Shown here in pieces: positions 60,083-64,000 of a stretch of 64,000 nt of DNA (the stretch's first letter is position 1; each line of letters opens with the position of its first letter). This DNA comes from Sipunculus nudus (Eukaryota; Annelida; Sipuncula; Golfingiida; Sipunculidae), in assembly GCA_026874595.1 (NCBI GenBank), contig CM049306.1, positions 77,145,142 to 77,209,141 of the forward strand, given 5' to 3'. Position numbers and translations under genes: made by a program. Below the pieces are notes generated by a model. That model saw only the letters and a program-made list of their open reading frames with translations. It ran no database searches and was not told where the DNA came from.

Positions 60083-63000
60083 GGATGTGCCTACTCACCA
60101 TACATAATAAAGGCGCAAACACGGTCCAACAGATCCTGAACCACGGATTAATACGGTAGCCGATCATCATCTGGATATTGTCGTAAAACCGACCACCACC
60201 TGTAATTAAAAGGAAAGTAGCATTATGCACAATTACTAGGTATGTCGGGATGCACGGAAGTGGTGTACCTATTTATAGGGACCTATATAACATCTTGTCC
60301 TCAATTGCTTGTAATCTGCAGCTTCTGTTTCACAGTCAATAGGGCTTCCTTCATGATGAGATTAAAGGGGAAACAGAGCTGCAAGTAAGGACGGGCATTG
60401 ATCTTTTTATTTTAATGAAATATGTCGTGAATAACACTAAACAGACAACCATTCAGCCCAAATCCCAGGGACAAAAAAAACTGTTATTTTAAATAAAAGT
60501 ACAGAAATTAGTGAAAGATCTGCAGATTTATGTAGACATCCATATATAATTTAATGAATATAATTTACTACTGTAATATCTTATGTTAACATCATATTCA
60601 TCAGTTTCCAGTACACATTTTAATCTTCAGCTGCCATCAATTTATCGTTACCAACTATTAACAGTAATATACTTCTAGACTTGCAGCACGTTAAAAACTT
60701 TTCTTCACTTCTTTACAAGAGGAAGCAAACGGTTTATAAAATTGGAAATTTTATAAACCATTATATTTTAAAGAGAAAATTATATTTAGTGTATATTTAA
60801 CCCTACTGGGGTATGAATAGGCCACTTTATATGTCGAAAACATGTATTAATAATAAACAAATACTGAATTCCTAAATAATACAAGTCATTTAAAGATGTA
60901 GACTTACCATAAATCCAAGCTACTGTGATACATTCAAAGAAACAGACGAACAGAAGAGTCATACCGCTGGCAGCGTAATAATCGAAGATTTGAAATACGA
61001 ACATCCCGCCCTGTAAGAGATTACAAAATCCCACCTGTCAACCCATTTATGGTGTGTATGTTTTTCTCATTATATACTAGATGCGTGTACTGAACGATAT
61101 CTTATATAAGTGACACAAGGCCGATTACTTACAATGATATTGTCTTCACCTGCAAATTTAGGTATTTTCATTATTTATGCATTTAAAAACGGACCGAACT
61201 GCCCCGCTATTGAAGTTTGAAGGACATTTGCACCACCAACATGGGTTCGTATCCGGAATATTTCCCCCTGAACAAAATGTTTACGTAACATAATTAACAT
61301 AGTCCAATCTGCATGGATTCTAATGACGGTTTCCTTACTGGTACCTTACTGGTATTTGTTATTGTTTCATTATTTCAGCGTTAGACAAGTAATTTATATA
61401 TAAATATGAAAGAATAAAGTTCAACACAAACAAGCCCTGTTTAAGCCCTAGACATTCCACTTATACTGATGAAACAAGTTTTTTTTTAACTTAAAACCAT
61501 AAAAGGTAACAATACAGTCAAATTATCCGGTAAATGTCTACCTGTATAAGACATTTCAGATAATCTATAATTTAAGAATATTTTTTTTCTCAAAAAGTGT
61601 GTGTGTGTGAGGAATTTTTAAAGTAACTGATACACGTATTTCTCCGTGACTGAACTTGCCCTGGTTATGAAGGCCAGGCCTATGGCAAATGAGAGTAAAA
61701 CATATCCCGCAGTGAATACTGCCCGGTTCACGCGGCGACGTAATTTCGGAAAGATGTCCGTACACACGGTGATCACCGACTCACAACCTACAAACTGTAA
61801 CCATAAATAAAAGCATCAATAGTAGCACTACGTTATTCCAGGAAAAGGAATTATTTATAAAACGCACAACTACATGTACTGGAAGGGAAAATGTCAGATA
61901 AAAGCAACCACAGGGACCATGCTACCAATATACATACAATTAATATACAGATTATTGTAATTAAGTTCATTCATCTACATTGTTTCCCATGGTTGAGACT
62001 TTTATTATTATTTGCAGTACACGAACTAAATGTTTACTAGGATTCCCAGCTAAATCCGTTGGAAATTTTTTTTACGAACACCAAGATCGTTTGAAACGGA
62101 ATCTTGTAATGCCAGAAAAAGTGTAAGGGTATATCATATGCAATATTATTATTATTTTCACTAATAATATATTACATGTGTATACAATTTATACATTTTT
62201 TTCTCCTATAATCACAAAATAAATACACACAGACAGAATATAATTAAATATTATGCATTGATAAAACAGAATACGATATATATATGTATATATATTATAC
62301 CTACCTGGCTATCAAGACCAAGTAGAAAAATCATAATAAAAAATAAAGCGGACCACAAGGGCGCCAGGGGCATCTGAGTGACAGCTTTAGGGTAGGCTAT
62401 AAACGCCAGGCCTGGACCTAGGGATATAAGGAAAATATATCGCAGATAAATACATATAAATTGTTATGATTATTAACATTATAAAATGTTATGATTATAG
62501 GGTTGTAACGGGTATAGGTACTATCCGTGTTGGATTCGAGCACACCTGAGACGGAACATTCTCACAAAATCACAACATCGAAACTATAGCATAACTGGTT
62601 TTACTTTTGCGAAGACAAGGCGTGTGAATGAGTACCGGGACTGCACCTTGTACAGCTTCGTATCAGTATTAGTCAGAAACAAGCTAGATTCAAAATTGAT
62701 ATTTATGCGAGTAAAATGTCAAAACCTGCTGCCCTATACGTATACACGAGTCTTGAAACAGAAATCTCGGTTAAAATGACTTGAGTCTTCCTTCCAGCAC
62801 TAGTTATGATCACATGAAAGATATTTTTGTATTGCGTTAGCATTTGAGGTAATACAGAGAATTAATCGGAATGCATCATCATCAACATAGTACCTCAACT
62901 TGACACGAATGTCGATCATTCGATATGCTGTCTGGTTTCAGCAAACTGCAATGGATTTTCTTTAGTATGCTGAGTGGAAAAGGTCTCTGTCTTCTTTTTT

Positions 63001-63532
63001 TTTAACAAAATAAGGGCGTAGTTCTGTAATTCTTAGCACTTTACTTTTTTAATTTCTTATATCTCTAAATCAGTTCATCGAGGAGATTTATTACATACCT
63101 TTGTCTGCGACCTTGCCTACGTCACCATGACCTTGCTCGTACGCCATAAAACCAAGAACAGAGAAAATGGCGAACCCTGCGAAGAAACTGGTCCCACTGT
63201 TGATGAATGCGATGATGATGCAGTCCCTGAAACAGTTATAAAAAACAGTTTCTACACACAGGTGTGAAGTTTGGTAGGTGTAACAAAGAGCTTTTTTTTC
63301 AAAGCATCCTTTTTTCCAAAGTATCCACTATTTGTTTCATACTACTACTACTTTTACAACTTCTACTACTACTAAGACTACTACTTATCATTATAAAAGT
63401 TATTGTTGTTTTCATCTAATGCATTTACCTGTAGCAGTTGTTATTGAACTTGTTGTAGCTCCCGAGCGCCTGGAGGGCACCGTTAGCGATGGCGTAGGAG
63501 AAAAACACCTGGGTACCTGCGTCAATCCATAC
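57293..63532 (-). CDS. SLC6 Na+/Cl- dependent transporter, GABA/taurine/creatine type (C-terminal 8 exons)
   Basis: A plasma-membrane secondary transporter of the LeuT fold. Exons: 63532-63429, 63226-63099, 62417-62305, 61794-61660, 61010-60908, 60199-60099, 59647-59468, 57433-57293. Phases agree throughout, giving 334 residues from TM6 to the stop; TM1-TM5 and the N-terminus lie beyond the right edge. Landmarks are the TM6 unwound region [30 protein letters not shown] (chloride site Asn/Ser), the EL4 segment [13 protein letters not shown], the Na2-site LGLDSQF in TM8, then [13 protein letters not shown]11-TM12 and a charged cytosolic tail. These resemble GAT/TauT/CreaT sequences more than monoamine transporters. 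The substrate cannot be fixed without TM1 and TM3. Confidence 0.95.
57720..57912 (-). mobile_element. tRNA-derived SINE fragment
   Basis: The minus strand from about 57905 reads TGGCTCAAGGGTAGAGCACA, a good RNA polymerase III A box, followed by a tRNA-like arm and a degenerate B-box region (GGAGGTCGAGGC). A 3' body ends at a poly(C)/poly(G) run. It lies in the last SLC6 intron. Confidence 0.65.
58449..58562 (+). repeat. Dispersed 'GGGGCGGATCCAGGATTT' repeat, copy 2
   Basis: Same order as 8368-8475: GGGGCGGATCCAGGATTTAG, poly(A)/poly(G), CCAACCCAGGAGGACTAATG, AAAAAAGGTCATCAGGTC and poly(G). An AT run follows. Confidence 0.88.
58563..59460. other. SLC6 intron sequence
   Basis: Holds poly(C) and CCACCACC tracts at 58828-58866 and no exon that I can recognise. 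Confidence 0.5.
59468..59647 (-). CDS. SLC6 exon with TM11 end and TM12
   Basis: 60 codons: [20 protein letters not shown], then [17 protein letters not shown] and a basic-lipid boundary. Phase 0 both sides. Confidence 0.95.
60034..60081. repeat. (AT)n microsatellite beside splice donor
   Basis: AT run starting 18 bp into the intron after the SLC6 exon at 60099 (minus strand). Confidence 0.98.
60099..60199 (-). CDS. SLC6 exon with TM11 start
   Basis: 101 nt: [20 protein letters not shown], then [11 protein letters not shown]. Donor GTGAGT, followed 18 bp later by an (AT)n run. Confidence 0.95.
60908..61010 (-). CDS. SLC6 exon with TM10 start
   Basis: 103 nt: [20 protein letters not shown], then [11 protein letters not shown]. 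Donor GTAAGT. Confidence 0.95.
61660..61794 (-). CDS. SLC6 exon with TM9; GC-type 5' splice site
   Basis: 45 codons, [20 protein letters not shown] to IGLAFITR. The only donor that keeps phase and homology is AGG|GCAAGT, a GC-AG intron with otherwise perfect consensus. Confidence 0.9.
62305..62417 (-). CDS. SLC6 exon with EL4 and TM8
   Basis: 113 nt: [20 protein letters not shown], then IFLLGLDSQ, with Asp and Ser of the Na2 site. Confidence 0.95.
63099..63226 (-). CDS. SLC6 exon with TM7
   Basis: 128 nt: [20 protein letters not shown], then [18 protein letters not shown], the EL4 start. Donor GTATGT. Confidence 0.95.
63429..63532 (-). CDS. SLC6 exon with TM6
   Basis: 104 nt: [18 protein letters not shown], then [14 protein letters not shown]. 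Acceptor CTGTAG, donor GTAAAT. The upstream exons are off the window. Confidence 0.95.
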
Positions 63533-63852
63533 CTACAGGATGGAAAAAAGCATTGATTTATAACACAAACAAACAAATATTAACCTGATTTGTAATTCAC
63601 ATATATATGTTATAATTACACAGTATAAAATGCAATTTTTTATCTAATTTTTATATTAACTTTGTGAGTGAAACTATAAAGCAATAACAGGGATTGTATG
63701 CAAAAAACGTATGAAATGATACTGTACATGTATTTTATTTATGTGCTTTTGAACGATTATAAAATCTATGAGGGCTAGGAGAGATCTAAAAGGCCTTAGA
63801 AAGGTGAAGACACTATAAAATGTTACAAATAATATTCCTAACATATGGGTTA

Positions 63853-64000
63853 GGCAAAAAAAGGTTTGGTTCTCAGGCACTTTTTTCTCAGAAATTACTG
63901 CAGGCGGGCGATTTTTTTTACCTCTATTTTTTTTTTTTTTTTTTTTTTTCGATAAAAACGTCATATGATCAGGGAAAAGGATGATAATAACAATTTTTTT
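63853..64000 (+). mobile_element. MITE family A copy 6, cut by the window edge
   Basis: Starts AAAAAAGGTTTGGTTCTCAG, has GCAGGCGGGCGATTTTTTTT, then TCGATAAAAACGTCATATGA and AAAGGATGATAATAAC, the inverse of the core in copies at 7938, 36345 and 49903. The remainder is outside the window. Confidence 0.88.

Overview
This is an AT-rich window from an animal nuclear genome. It has short coding exons separated by long introns, consensus GT-AG splice sites, many microsatellites, minisatellites and MITE-like repeats, and no operons. The best guess is a marine lophotrochozoan, probably a mollusc. That guess rests on the gene families and on repeat phrases typical of molluscan genomes (for example 'GCTCACCTGTGAGC' and 'TTGACCTTGACCTTATGACC'). 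The species was not identified.

Three multi-exon genes were reconstructed exon by exon, with matching intron phases, all on the minus strand. (1) A PLAT-domain lipoxygenase, 34857 down to 6724: 13 exons, 571 residues, with the C-terminal end lying beyond the left edge. (2) A complete secreted PhoPQ-activated pathogenicity-related / AprA-like protein, 50347 down to 40411: 15 exons, 491 residues, with a signal peptide and an alpha/beta-hydrolase-like active site. (3) The C-terminal 8 exons of an SLC6 (GABA/taurine/creatine-type) Na+/Cl- dependent transporter, 63532 down to 57293; its first five membrane segments lie beyond the right edge. The three act in unrelated processes (oxylipin synthesis, a secreted hydrolase-like factor, solute uptake) and nothing links them functionally.

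Layout: 1-6330 is a huge 22-bp minisatellite with higher-order structure, lying downstream of the last visible lipoxygenase exon. 6724-34857 is the lipoxygenase, whose introns hold a Tc1/pogo-like element, MITEs, a spliced antisense transcription unit (about 16.9-18.6 kb, plus strand), a decayed hAT transposase and several foldback repeats. 35-40 kb is intergenic with a dead LINE reverse transcriptase. 40411-50347 is the PhoPQ-related gene. 50.4-57.3 kb is intergenic with a broken SLC16 monocarboxylate-transporter pseudogene and MITEs. 57.3-64 kb is the SLC6 gene.

The most unusual feature is that both complete-looking genes carry tandem repeats built from an exon edge. In the lipoxygenase, a 170-bp unit holding a 3' splice site plus most of the following exon occurs five times (12.0-12.8 kb), and only the last copy has a 5' splice site. 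In the PhoPQ-related gene, a 41-bp unit made of the last 23 nt of exon 3 plus the first 18 nt of its intron occurs 24 times (48.06-49.05 kb), placing about 17 additional consensus 5' splice sites directly downstream of the true one.
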